Notes: generated from the sequence alone by a model not told the origin. A stretch of DNA of 64,000 bases from Macrostomum hystrix (GCA_950097015.1 CATNEN010000029.1:186001-250000); one strand, 5' to 3'; positions 28,801 to 40,004 are shown, counted from the stretch's first letter. Program-made: numbers and translations.

Positions 28801-31620
28801 GGAGAGTGTCATCCAGGCAGTGGCAACGGCCGGGCACGATGTGACGCACCGCACCGTGTGGAGCACTGTCAACGAATTGACAGGGAACAGCGCCGTGCTG
28901 TCGTTAACCTGCCTGGCAACACTGCAGACGAGCGCCGTAATGAGCTGCGGGATTTCTTCTGGGACATCGTAAATGCCCCGCAACCTCCCCACGTTGAAGC
29001 GATGTCGTTTCCACATGACGTGGCTCTGCCGTAGGAGGAGGAAGGAGGACTCCAGGAGAAAAGGCGACAGGTCCAAACAAGATTACCGTCGAGGCACTTC
29101 GGGTTCAGCAGGTGGCCAAGGCCTTTATAAATCAGGTGCTTGGCGCAGGCGTCACCCCAGTCGAACGGACAACATCGCACATGGTTCGAAGCCCGAAACA
29201 ACAAAGAATGAGGAGCACCGCGGTATATCCCTGATGTCCGGCACCGCGAAACTTTTAAATAAGATCCTGCTGATGCGGCTGCAGCCTGTGCTTGAACCGC
29301 TACTGTGTCATGAGCAGAACGGCTTCCAGCCACGTCAGGGAACTACGAACCCGATCCTGGCCGGGTCATTGTATACGCAGCTATGGCGCTCTACGACGAC
29401 ACCATGTCTGCCGTGGTGAGTGGTGACGCCCGAAGGCCTATCGGACCCTTTCAGCACAAACAGACGCTGCTCAGACGAACAAGCAGCCGTCACCCTGAGA
29501 AGCACCTGTCCCTGCTGGACTACACGGACGACATGGCGCAGCTGTCATCTACAGTGGAAGGAGCGTAGAGAATGCTGAACAGGCTGATGGAAGTGGTCGC
29601 AACAGTTGGGCTGATGTCAACATCAGCAAGACGGAAGTGCTAACATGTCTGCAGAGCTCCCAGCTGTTGTATCACCTGCCAAGCTGCCAACAGGCAAACA
29701 GCCATCCTAACTCGCTGCATAGGCTTTACCTACCTCGATAGCATGGTGCCAAATGCACAAGACGACCTTGTATGATGTTGGAGCCTTGCATGAGCAGCAC
29801 TGGAGTCCATTCGCGAGATAATGAGATAATAAACTGATTTCACAGCAAGCCATAGTTATGAAGGTGGCCTTTGCCACAGAAAATTCCAGTGCAAAAAAAT
29901 GTGCTAGGGCACACAACTACAATGCACACTGAGGTCTGCACAGTCACAGTGCAGCATTTAGTGCTGCATGTGTTTGACAAAATGCTTCAGGGTTATTCCA
30001 TGAGAGCAATGGTCGTTTTTGATGCATTTAAAAAAAGCAAACCAGCATATCTCTGAAAAAAACTTTGTAGTCTAGCTGTTTTATTTACAAATAGTATATA
30101 AGGACTTACATTGGAAAATTTTCATATCTAATGGTTCATTTTTGGGGTTGAGACACATTGGAATGTTAGTAATGGTCATATTTGGTGTTTTGGAAGGAAT
30201 CATGTTTTAAAGATTGAAAGTTTTTTTTCTTGCAAAGTAAGTGTATTGTTGCTATTGTTAGTACTTTTATTTGCAAAAGAGTTGTTATTCTTAAGATTGG
30301 GATGTAAAAACATATCATAAAAAATATATATTGTATGAAAATTGAATTGAATTAAAAGATACATTATTTTAAATAAAAAATTCTGATGTTTTTAATAATC
30401 TTTCAAATACTATGACATTATTGTTTCTTTATTAGTTTTTAAAACAATTAGTAAAAAATTTTAACAACATTTTTTATTATGTACTTTTGACTAAGATTGT
30501 ATGTGGTTGTTTTCCAATTAAATGACCATAAATGTAGTTATTTATAGAGCATGAAAAAGCTTTCAAATGACATAATTCATGATAGTTCACTCCTTCAAAT
30601 AAGATTAAACTACTCACTCAAATTGTAAAACCAAACATCAAATTCTCTGTTTGGTTTGAAGATACATGAAAATCATTGTTCGGTTTTAGATGAAAAACAC
30701 AAATAATTTTTTTTCTATTTGACTAAATAGCAAAAGCAGAAACTTTTTAGAAAGATATAACTGTTTTCTATAACTTGGCTTTTGATTTATCATTATATCT
30801 TAAATAGAAAATCTGTAGCTTAGGTTTGAAATAAAAAAACACACATTCTTGTTTGGTTGATGATACATTACCCTATCTAATTGTTTTATTAAAAAATTGT
30901 TTATTGTTTGTTTATTTAAGCTATTTCAAAACCTTTTTATTTATCTATATAGTATTACTTTGGTTATACATACCTTTTTGTGAAAATGTGCCTGATAAGT
31001 TTAAATATGACATTTTCACTATTTTTTGTTTTGACTAAGCAGGAGGGGCCGTTTCTAAATTCCATCTTTGTATTTTATATTACCTGTTTACATGTCTTCC
31101 CACTAAGAAAAAACTCCTAAAAGAACTAGATAAGCATTGTATTCATTATATTATAAGATAAACAGCTAAAATATATCATCCATCATGTTCTTCATATTTC
31201 AATCTGTCTGTTAGTTTCACTACATTACCATTGTTTATCACATATCAATTACTTTAAAGCATATTGCCTTTGTGTTTAATGAATAATTAGTATAGCAGAC
31301 AGTCAATAAATGTGATTATTAACTTCTACAAAAATATTTTTTGTAGACTAGCTAATTCAAGACTAAAACAACATACAACTTTAATTTAGGCTTAACACAT
31401 TAGACAACTATTTTCAGTTAACAGTCACTGAGCTAGTTAAAGTTTTAAACCACTTACCTTGTCTTTGATCAGCATGATTTGCTGATATGGTGCTGTTTTG
31501 GTTATTTAGAGTTGGGCTATTATTTTTTGCATTTTCACATGGGCTTATTTCAACAGTGTTGACATTAACAGAAACAACATGTGGATCATTAACTTGTGTA
31601 ATAATTGATGTGATATCCAT
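25884..31620 (-). CDS. Small CTD phosphatase (SCP/CTDSP family), five exons
   Basis: Exons on the minus strand: 31620-31458 (donor AAG|GTAAGT, phase 1), 28089-27725 (acceptor TTCATAG, weak donor AAG|GTCCGA), 26823-26674 (acceptor CACTTCAG, donor AAG|GTAAGA), 26539-26354 (acceptor CATCCCACAG, donor GCT|GTGAGT) and 26231-25884. All phases agree and give 403 residues. SCPs are nuclear HAD-type phosphatases that remove phosphate from Ser5 of the RNA polymerase II CTD. The N-terminus [12 protein letters not shown] matches the vertebrate CTDSP start (MD..IITQ). ELFCCFCPD (106-114) is the conserved cysteine patch. The catalytic DxDxT is DLDET (165-169), followed by [49 protein letters not shown], and [10 protein letters not shown] (second Asp). 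The last exon keeps [10 protein letters not shown] and adds a Gln/Ala/Asp-rich tail absent from vertebrate SCPs. A short poly-Gln/His run lies at 123-139. Introns hold a SINE (27057-27639) and a dead retrotransposon (28500-29850). Confidence 0.92.
26905..27639 (+). mobile_element. SINE-C bounded by 12-bp target duplications, inserted beside a SINE-A relic
   Basis: Direct repeats GCCCCACAGCCC at 27045-27056 and 27640-27651 bound a 583-bp element (27057-27639). It starts with a tRNA-like head (box A-like GTGGGTCAGCGGCTAACG near 27065, box B-like GCTAGTTCGATTCA at 27107-27120), has a G-rich body and ends in an AAGT-type simple tail (TAAGTAAAGTAAGTAAG). The left flank (26905-27030) retains decayed SINE-A words (GGGGACTTGTGCAATTTAAG, GAGTACACTGTC). 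All of it lies in an intron of the CTD phosphatase gene. Confidence 0.8.
28500..29850 (+). mobile_element. Decayed non-LTR retrotransposon, reverse transcriptase relic
   Basis: Pieces of a LINE-type ORF appear in different plus-strand frames. There is an upstream connector ([13 protein letters not shown] near 28847), RT core text ([20 protein letters not shown], then [12 protein letters not shown] near 29220-29350), a YTDDM box corresponding to the catalytic YADD/FADD near 29522, and ISKTEVLTC after it. Several frameshifts and stops make it inactive. It lies in the first intron of the CTD phosphatase gene in the opposite orientation. Confidence 0.8.
29851..31457. other. AT-rich remainder of the CTD phosphatase first intron
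   Basis: Very AT-rich intronic DNA with no arrays, no SINE heads and no coding-like frame. Confidence 0.6.
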
Positions 31621-34378
31621 TTAGTATAGATAAAAATATCTGAACAAAATTTTTATCCAAGATTAAATTTTTTTTAAGTTTTTTAAATTTTTGTTTCAGC
31701 AAGCTTTATCTTATGTCTTTAAGGTACTTTAGCCTTGCCCTTGTAAATCATTTATTATCAATCAGGTTGGTATTTTCGACTTTGCATTTAAATATTTTGT
31801 GAAAATGGACTAAAACCATTCACTTGTACTAACTTTTTGTTATGCGAAAAAAGCACAACGCTATATCAGCAAGTAGTTCCGTGACCTTGTATTGTAGAGC
31901 TAGCTAGTAGTCTAAGATAAAGAATTGAGCACCAGAAGCAGCCCAAATCTCACATGAATGGGTAATGCCGTAGTAAAAAAACGTTATCGGCACTTATAGC
32001 TAGCTAAAGTTAAAATATTAATACTTTGGTACAAATTTAACCTACAATAAAATAAAAAATCGTTAATACAGCAAAGTGTTAAATTTTCATAAGGTAATTG
32101 GGCTCAACGAAAAAAATCAGAATGAAGACGTTTTAAAATTAATACTAAGAAACTACCATTTAAAACAAAGCATTTTTAGCTGTTAATTCCTCCTTTTTAA
32201 GGTAAATAAAGTCCTTTTTGCATGAACACTTCTAACATTTTAATCCTAGCAATAATCAAACTGCATTATAAGGAAACTTGCTAATTGGAATAGGAAAATA
32301 TATTACTTTGTCTAATGTAAAACGTTATTTACGAACGATAACCAAATGCTGTCTTTTCTCTAAAATTGGCCTAGCTGTACGCATCGTTAGCGTTTTTTTA
32401 AAGCATATTATATTCATTTATGTGACGTAAATTCAATTTTAGCACCGGACAAAAAACTAGCTGAGACTTCGTTTACTCACAAACTCTTAAGAAAGATATT
32501 TACCTCGAGGATTCAAATCTACAGGCAGATTCCAATCGAATGCCAGCAGCTATTTGTGGTGCAGCACATGCCATGGCCAGGGACAAGAAAGAGCATGAAA
32601 ACGCAGCAGGCTTTGCTTTTGGTGGTTGAGGCTTGCTTCCTAGCATCTCATGATGGTAAATAATTTTTGCACGTGCCGTTGGTGACTTGCTATTGTAGTG
32701 TCAGCTTGTTTGTCCTTCTATCTCCCCGTGTTATTATTCAGTGCTTGTTGTGTATTTTAGACGCATGTATTTTTTTAGCTAAAAGTCACCCACACCAAGC
32801 CGGACCGGACCAGCCGGGGGAGCGGAGCGCTACCCCTGGGCTACAGTCCCGGCGATTCAGCAAACGACCCGGCCTCACTACCTGTCGACCCTCGGCAAGA
32901 AGCAACCCCGGGGCTCAGAACGGCGGTCGCGAGTCTACTGTGATTTGTCGCCTTGGCTCTACAGCCAGGCATCCACCTCCCCGATCGACCTAATTTATGA
33001 TTAACACTACTCTATAAAAGGAAGCGTGTTTTTGCAGTGACTTTTTATCGTTCTCCGCAATTCGCCTCACACTATGAGAAGCACGTGCAAGCTAGTCCAC
33101 TTTGTTTTGTCTCGCCCCGCTCGACCACGCTCCGCTTGTTCAGTTAGGTAGCTTTCGGCGCTACGCGTCTTGTCGAGAGTGCGCCGCTGATAAGGGTGGT
33201 CTAGATAGGCGCTTGTTGTCGAAGTCAGTACGTGCTCTCTTCGGAGACTCCGCCGTCACGCAGAAGGAGTGCCAACCGATAGGATCTGTCGGGGCAGCGC
33301 TGAAAGCAGAGACAACCGGAGCCTCTCGGGAAGAGTAGGGCGCGGATTCGGCCAGTTTAAGTAAAATTGTTATATCCAATTTTCGCGGACCAAATTTTGC
33401 TTTTCACTGTGAGCGCGCTATATTTGCTTTCCGTGCGAATATCCTCATTCTGCCGGTGTAACTTTTGAATAAAGTTGAGCAAGTAAACGAGAGTCAAATC
33501 AATTCCTATTCTTATCTGGAGTCGGCGAGTCACAAAAAATAGACTAAATCACTCCCAATCAAATTATTCGAGTCTTCATGTTCATACTGTGTTGTTCTTT
33601 TTTTCATTGGGAGTTTCGCCGGGCCGGAGGACGACACGCGGGTCTCATCGCTTATCTATTCCGCTTGGCTCGCTACCCCAGTCCCTAACGCTATTTATTT
33701 TCAGATTTCCCCTGCTGCTATTGAACCGATTGGTAGAACACCGACCCCGGTGAATAGTGAATAGTCGCAAGCTTTAAATTCCTCACGCTCCAGCTAGGAC
33801 ATTCATTTTATTACACTATTTTAGCTGAAGTTATGGAGGGTCCGAAGAGCTAAGTCTTATCATTTCTGTCTGTGTCCGCTGTCTGCCAGTCTCATTTTTA
33901 TTATCTCGATCTAAAAGAGATCTATCGAGATCGAGGGCCTTCGGTTTATTAAACGCCATTATAACACGACAAAGCGTGTATTTAACGACAAATTTTCATT
34001 TAATCCCAGCTTGGCTATTATAATTCTGTGTATTTATATATTTAATCGGCCTAGGCCAGTCATATAAAATACGATTGCTTATTTAATCGTTAAAAAATTG
34101 TACTATTCTGAGCCGGATGTGTTGTCTATGGTAATTTTTGGTGAGATTATTTGACAAAAACTAGGATATTATATCTTCAAGCACGCAGTCAGCGATATAT
34201 TAATTTCAAATTCTTATTGTAAGCATAATGAAGTCGACACTAATGGTCACAAAAGTCTATGTTCTAAAGACTAATTTTTTGCAGCATCAATTATTGCGTT
34301 CAGATGAAAAAAATATTTAAATCAAAGGAATATGACGGAACACTTTGTGCGAGAACAGATTAACGACAACTAAGTGAA
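31621..34378. other. Intergenic region between divergent genes, with a GC-rich block
   Basis: AT-rich to about 32500, then a GC-rich block (about 32780-33770), then AT-rich up to the four-TM gene. The block holds CTATAAAAG near 33012 and GAATAAAG near 33468, spaced like the promoter and polyadenylation signal of an LTR, but I could not find matching ends or a target duplication. A TTTTTTGCAG acceptor-like site lies about 95 bp before the ATG at 34379. No gene identified. Confidence 0.35.
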
Positions 34379-34933
34379 ATGAGCTCCTCAAAGCAGGGCG
34401 TCAATCTGGATTTTGTCTTCGGACCTGATTTAGAGCAGCAGACAACCGTTAATGCCGCCTCAACCGGAAAGGGAGAGGTCAGCAGTCTCGCCATTAGCAA
34501 ATCCAATGCCTATCACCAATCCGACAAAGCCTACAGTATGCATTGCGTATCAATAGTCATCCTTTGCATTATCATCTTTAACATGTCGGCCGCAGTTCTG
34601 ATTTTAAATAATTTGGTCATTAATCAGCAAGCCACGTACAGAAAATTCATCACTAGCCCGGAGATGCTTCTCCATCTGCCTTCGAACCGGGCCATCACCG
34701 AGTTTGTTATGTTCGAGAGTCTGGTCGGCGCCTGGGCCTTGCTCATGCAGTACAAGGCCTTGGTGCTGCTGTCTGCTTTTACTTCATCGGTTGCGTATAT
34801 CCTGGTCGAGATTAGCATGCCAGCCTCAAGTGGCATGCTGGACACTAGGCTTCCTTGGTTTAACCTGATGAGCAAGGCTTTCCTCTGCGCGAGGTTCTGC
34901 ATCACATTTAGCTACTGGTTTGGCGATAACTAA
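34379..34933 (+). CDS. Four-transmembrane protein of unknown family
   Basis: A single open exon of 184 codons from ATG 34379 to TAA 34931-34933. The N-terminal 50 residues are hydrophilic and Ser/Gln-rich. Hydrophobic segments follow at about 55-80, 106-124, 126-146 and 160-180, giving a four-pass topology. AATAAA at 35003-35008 supports a nearby 3' end. It is convergent with the tetraspanin-like gene at 35357-36963, which also encodes a four-pass protein, though I see no clear sequence similarity. There is no domain I can name. The acceptor-like TTTTTTGCAG upstream could be a 5'-UTR intron or a trans-splice site; neither can be decided here. Confidence 0.6.
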   Translation: MSSSKQGVNLDFVFGPDLEQQTTVNAASTGKGEVSSLAISKSNAYHQSDKAYSMHCVSIVILCIIIFNMSAAVLILNNLVINQQATYRKFITSPEMLLHLPSNRAITEFVMFESLVGAWALLMQYKALVLLSAFTSSVAYILVEISMPASSGMLDTRLPWFNLMSKAFLCARFCITFSYWFGDN

Positions 34934-35356
34934 TTCGTCTCAAGCGATGTCCCGATGATTTTCCGGACTTTTGAACTTAAACTGCAGTACATGTTGGACA
35001 AAATAAAATCTTTTCCGAGTTTATTTCTGTTGCCTGTTAACAGATTGGAAGTTTAAACAGTTATAAATAATTTTTGTATTTTTAATTTAAAGCCTTCTCA
35101 ACAGTGTCAGCTGAGTTGCATGAGCAGTGCTTATTTACTACAATAATTTGTGTCGGAAAACAACAGATTGTGTTCAACAAAAGGAACCTTAAACAAGTCG
35201 AGTTAGTGTTATTATAATAATTTTAATTACTTTAATTCAATCAAACAAATCAAACAATGTAACAATATTTAAACAAATCATCAATATTCGAGCCATTTTT
35301 GCGCTCGTAGTTTAACTCAGCGGTATAGGCTGAGCTGTGAGCAGCAATTTCTGTGC
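34934..35356. other. Convergent 3' ends, no gene
   Basis: Holds the AATAAA at 35003-35008 for the plus-strand gene and AT-rich DNA serving as the 3' UTR of the minus-strand gene. Confidence 0.5.
35003..35008 (+). promoter_or_regulatory. Polyadenylation signal of the four-TM gene
   Basis: AATAAA 70 bases past the stop codon of the 34379-34933 gene. Confidence 0.5.
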
Positions 35357-36963
35357 TCAGTTGTCGTACCTCTTTAAGTCGACCCAGCCGTAGGTGTGCT
35401 GGCATTTCCCGCACTGCATTCGCAAGTGCGGAAGCAGCGCGTACTTCATTATGAACGCCACAACGCAGGAAAATATCAAGGCAAGCTGCATCTGGGCGTC
35501 CAGCGTCACCTCCATATCTCCGACAATGTTGACAACAGCGGCGGCGCAGTCGGGCCAGAGTAGTCTGCTGTCGGCGGACGTGACGCAGTCCCATGTCTGA
35601 TTGGGTGCCTTGCCGTAGGTCTGGCAGCACTCGCCGGGCAGGTCGGACGGAATTGGCCATCCAAAGCTGCTCTTGGAAATAAAGCCATTGAAGCAGCAGG
35701 GCAAATTCTCATAGGCATGCAGACTCCAGAAGGAGGTTATGCCCTGTTCCGAGATGGCCGTGCGAATGGCTTCAGCTGACAGCAGCTGCCTGTGTTGGGC
35801 CTGCGCGGGTCAGTGCAGCCACTCCAGCTTCAGAATAAAACTATGATGCCTAACTCAAATATATACAGCCATACAGCCATCTAAACACCTGACAACTGAC
35901 TCTAAACACCTGACAACTGAATCTAAACACCTGACAACTGAATCTAAACACCTGACAACTGAATCTAAACACCTGACAACTGAATCTAAACACCTGACAA
36001 CTGAATCTAAACACCTGACAACTGAATCTAAACACCTGAAAACTGAACCTAAACACCTGAAAACTGAACCTAAACACCTGACAACTGAATCTAAACACCT
36101 GACAACTGAATCTAAACACCTGACAACTGAATCTAAACACCTGACAACTGAATCTAAACACCTGACAACTGAATATATACAGCCATACAGCCATCTAAAC
36201 ACCTGACAACTGAATCTAAACACCTGACAACTGACTCTAAACACCTGACAACTGAATCTAAACACCTGACAACTGAATCTAAACACCTGACAACTGAATC
36301 TAAACACCTGACAACTGAATCTAAACACCTGACAACTGAATCTAAACACCTGACAACTGAATCTAAACACCTGACAACTGAATCTAAATACCTGAGGTGA
36401 ATATCCGACAATGTGATTCTAATCAAGGCTGAAATGCTTACATCGATGTCCAGACGCAGTATGCGAATGCTTCTCTGCATGGACAGGAAAATCTGAAAGG
36501 GTATGGAAACCGTTAGAATAGCCGCAATGGTGAGACAGTGCCTGCGCCGCCTCTCAAGCTTTTGTAGAATCGTTGCCAGGTACCTGCCCTTAACTGGCAG
36601 AATCAGGTAGAAGCTGAGCACCGCGCAGATCAGGCTCATCAGGCCAGACACAACATTCAGCACGCACAATAGAAAGTTGTACCAGGGTGGTTTGAAAAGT
36701 TCCATGTTCACTTGATTCACTTGTTTCATGTTGACAAGAGTGTACAGGCTGGGCACCACAGTGCAATAGATGTTTGCCAGGTAGTTGGCATAGTAACAGA
36801 TGTAGTAGATTACGCAGGGTAGCGGCAAGCCGATGCCTAACAGTATCAGAACGCTGGCCATATTGGGGTGGCTGTTAACGAACTGATAGGACTCTAGCAA
36901 CTGCTCATAAGTGCTGAACCGTCTGATGGACTCTGGCACAATGGGTTGTGTGACTTGTTGCAA
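35357..36963 (-). CDS. Tetraspanin-like four-TM protein, two exons seen, 5' end unresolved
   Basis: Exon 36963-36442 (donor GAT|GTAAGC) and exon 35800-35357 (acceptor GACCCGCGCAG) join in phase 0 to 321 residues. Membrane segments lie at about 36-58, 95-123, 142-161 and 278-297. Between TM3 and TM4 is a loop of about 115 residues with the tetraspanin large-loop layout: CC at 209-210 (ENLPCCFNGF), PGECC at 229-233, then C246 and C259. The canonical CCG is CCF here, so it is a divergent member. The cytoplasmic tail carries CGKC. The start is unclear: the frame from 36963 opens with TTG, the first in-frame ATG is codon 35 (36861), and an upstream in-frame ATG at 37020 is cut off by TAA 36976-36978. 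A missing first exon, a frameshift or an assembly error would each explain this. The intron (36441-35801) contains a 21-bp minisatellite. Confidence 0.65.
35869..36405. repeat. Minisatellite, 21-bp unit, about 25 copies, intronic
   Basis: Units of CTAAACACCTGACAACTGAA plus T, very uniform, with one ATATATACAGCCATACAGCC block repeated at 35860-35880 and 36174-36194, which marks a duplicated sub-block. It lies wholly in the intron of the tetraspanin-like gene. In the gene's sense each unit carries CAG|GTG. Confidence 0.95.
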
Positions 36964-37104
36964 ACAAATACTGCTTTAGCTGCGATATGAGTACGCGCAT
37001 TTTATCCTGCTGCTCGACATTAAAACTTATTAAGGTTCGTAGATTTATAATCCCAAGTTGTTGAGATGACTAAGTTGACTATAGATCCCGCGGGCAAGAT
37101 GCGC

Positions 37105-38525
37105 TCTCATCTCTTCCCTGTCTCATATTTCCACTATCTCCTCTTTCCCCTGTCTCATCTCTCCCGTGTCTCCCGTCTCTCTCCCGTGTCATCTCTCCCG
37201 TGTCATCTCTCCCGTGGCTCATCTCGTCCCTGTCTTATCTCTCCCGTGTCATCTCTCCCCTGTCTCATATCTCCCGCGTCTCATCTCTCCCCTGTCTCAT
37301 CTCACCCGTGTGTCATCTCTCCCCTGTCTCATCTCACCCGTGTGTCATCTCTCCCCTGTCTCATCTCACCCGTGTGTCATCTCTCCCCTGTCTCATCTCT
37401 CCCCTGTCATCTCTCCCCTGTCTCATCTGTCCCCTGTCTCATATCTCCCCTGTCTCATCTCTCCCGTGGCTGATCTCGTCCCTGTCTTATCTTTTCTCCA
37501 TCTCCCCTCTCCCCTGTCTCATCTCTCCAGTGTCTCCCGTCTCTCTCCCGTGTCATCTCTTCCTGTCTCCTCTCTTCTCTGTCTCATTTATCCCATGTCT
37601 CATCTTATATCATCTCTGACTAGTCCCCTCCCCTGTCTCTTCTATCCCATGCCTCATCTCTCCCGTGTCATCTCTCCCCTGTCTCATATCTCCCCCGTCT
37701 CATCTCTCCCCTGTCTCATCTCACCCGTGTGTCATCTCTCCCCTGTCTCATATCTCCCCCGTCTCATCTCTCCCCTGTCTCATCTCACCCGTGTGTCATC
37801 TCTCCCCTGTCTCATCTCTCCCCTGTCATCTCTCCCCTGTCTCATCTGTCCCCTGTCTCATATCTCCCCTGTCTCATCTCTCCCGTGGCTGATCTCGTCC
37901 CTGTCTTATCTTTTCTCAATCTCCCCTCTCCCCTGTCTCATCTCTCCAGTGTCTCCCGTCTCTCTCCCGTGTCATCTCTTCCTGTCTCCTCTCTTCTCTG
38001 TCTCATTTATCCCATGTCTCATCTTATATCATCTCTGACTAGTCCCCTCCCCTGTCTCTTCTATCCCATGCCTCATCTCTCATGTGTCTCATCTCTCCCC
38101 TGTCTCATCTCTCCCCTGACTCATCTCTCCCCTGTCTCATCTCACCCGTGTGTCATCTCTCCCGTGTGTCATCTCTCCCCTGTCTCATCTCTCCCGTGTC
38201 ATCTCTCCCCTGTCTCATCTCTCCCCTGTCTCATATCTCCCCCGTCTCCTCTCTCCCCTGTCTCATCTCTCCCGTGTCTCCCGTCTCTCTCCCGTGTCAT
38301 CTCTTCTTGTCTCTTTTCTTCCCTGTCTCATTTATCCCATTTCTCATCTCATATCATCTCTGACTAGTCCCTCCCCTGTCTCGTCTATCCCATCCCTCAT
38401 CTCTCATGTGTCTCATCTCTCCCCTGTCTCACCTGTCTCATCTCTCCAGTGTCTCCTCTCTCCCCTGTCTTATCTCTTATATGCCTCATCTATCCTGTGT
38501 CTCATCTCACCCCTTTCTCATATTC
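37105..38525 (+). repeat. CT-rich array with 419-bp higher-order duplication
   Basis: Short units of about 16 bases (ATCTCTCCCCTGTCTC) with ordered variants. A long landmark, including GATCTCGTCCCTGTCTTATC, CTCTCCAGTGTCTCCCGTCT and CATCTCTGACTAGTCCC, starts at 37472 and again at 37891, exactly 419 bases later. A third, partial copy ends near 38400. The plus strand is nearly all pyrimidine. Peptide frames (SPVSSLPCLI) are by-products. Confidence 0.9.
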
Positions 38526-38916
38526 CTACAGTCAATGCGGCTCGCTGTCGTCTTTTAGGTTCTCTCCGTGACCCGCACGCTAATAAGTTTGCCTATCCCT
38601 TCTATAGATGCAAATGGCCGCTTACCGCAATTCAGTCCACGGACTGTGCAATCCGAATTTCTACCCCAGTTAATATCATTATCAAATTTTACACCTGGCC
38701 CTCATGGTAGGTAAATATTGACTACACATACTTATAAAAGTACTCTGTCCGCTGTAGCGCCCCAAATAGACGTGAATTCGAACCCAAGAACCTTCTAGCG
38801 AAACTCCCGAGGCCTCATTAATTGGTTAATCAGATATTCAAATTTTCCCCTGTTATCTCGCCATTGGTCATACTTCAGTGAGTGGTGTGATTTCAGGCAG
38901 CACAATGGTCACTTAC
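38526..38916. other. Intergenic, small SINE-B-like core
   Basis: A lone CAGTCCACGGACTG occurs near 38634, matching the SINE-B-derived motif. No gene. Confidence 0.5.
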
Positions 38917-39186
38917 CCAGCGGAGTCTCCGATCTCTTCTGCCGCTGCCCAGCAGCGTGGACTTTGTTGTCACCCTCGGCTCTATAGTACATTTTATTGA
39001 TCGCTTGTCAGTGTCTGGTATTAGCGATAAATTCGAAGTTAGATTAGGCTGCACGAAGCTCTCGTTCGTGTCCTGAAGGTTTAGACCATAGACTATCGGT
39101 CTCGTGTACTTTGACAATTTATAGTACGTATTGAGTCTTTCGAGCAAATGTGCAAGACGTTCTAAAAAGTGTATCGCATTGTCCAT
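38917..39186 (-). CDS. Orphan exon with consensus donor, family unknown
   Basis: ATG at 39186 opens 90 codons on the minus strand (MDNAIHFLERLAHLLERLNT...) that run into a perfect donor, TGG|GTAAGTGACC at 38917/38916. Eight bases before the ATG is an acceptor-like AG preceded by TTATTTTTTCCCCAATTTC, compatible with a 5'-UTR or trans-splice junction. The product is hydrophilic with no recognised domain. Downstream exons are not identified. The tetraspanin-like gene further left on the same strand is a candidate partner, but no phase-0 acceptor there is convincing. Confidence 0.4.
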
Positions 39187-39515
39187 CGTTGTCCTGCTTT
39201 GTTCGAAATTGGGGAAAAAATAATTGTGAGTCAAGGGGGCATTCCCCCCATTGGTATAAAAATGGGCGGCAAAATTGGTGTGTTAAGTTGGACATAATGG
39301 AGGGGGTTGGCGGTGAGATAACAAGATAGTGCGCGACTGAGGGTAGGAGAGGAGGCTAGAAGGTGAGCGGTGGACCAATCAGAAGGCAGAAAAGGAGAGA
39401 GATCAAGGTCAGAGTTAAAGAACCAGACAGAATTACAGACAAAAATAATCCAAAACTCCGAAAATGCACTGTCGGAAACATAGGGAAACTTGGTCAATGT
39501 CTTTGAACACAAAGA
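39187..39515. other. 5' flank of the orphan exon
   Basis: No coding frame of note and no recognisable core promoter. Confidence 0.35.
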
Positions 39516-39755
39516 GGTTGTAGCCTAGTCGTTCGGGCGTCGGACTCACGACTTGAAGATCGGGGCTTCGATTCCCGACTCCACTGAACCAATTTGTGTC
39601 CTTTAGCATGACACGTAACTCTGCATTGCTTCAGTTCACCCAGCTGTTGAATGGATACCAGCATTAGCTGGGATAATTGAAGGTGGGTGTGGCGTCCCCC
39701 CAGTCCATGGACTGAACAGCTGTACGCCGTCTTCAGATGCGCCGCGCAAGTAATA
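39516..39755 (+). mobile_element. SINE-B copy (tRNA-derived), nearly complete
   Basis: Head: GTTGTAGCCTAGTCGTTCGG and GGGGCTTCGATTCC (box B-like). Body: GTAACTCTGCATTGCTTCAG, TTCACCCAGCTGTTGAATGG, AGCATTAGCTGGGATAATTG. Tail: CAGTCCATGGACTG at 39701-39714, then AACAGCTGTACGCCGTCTTC. It ends near AAGTAATAAATTG. Confidence 0.8.
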
Positions 39756-40004
39756 AATTGACAACGTGCTCTCGCGTACAGAATTGCACTAAATGAAAAG
39801 TAATAATATTTTTTAGCAGCGGAGCTCTCACATTTTCTTCCTTAAGGGAGTCTTTCGCAAATATAAGCAGCAATAGAAAAATATATACAAATAGCAATAG
39901 AAAACATTATGAGCGAATAGTATACCAGCAGCGAAATACATATGAAAATTCAGATTGTCAACTTCAAGCTGCAACCTGTATGGCCGATTCCGAATCCGCT
40001 CGGG

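Noticed and set aside
28549-29568. Separate genes in the 28.5-29.6 kb open frames
   Set aside because: The frames are pieces of a single decayed LINE reverse transcriptase interrupted by frameshifts.
37066-38710. SPVSSLPCLI-type frames of up to 290 codons
   Set aside because: They come from the CT-rich array and shift frame between copies of the same 419-bp block.
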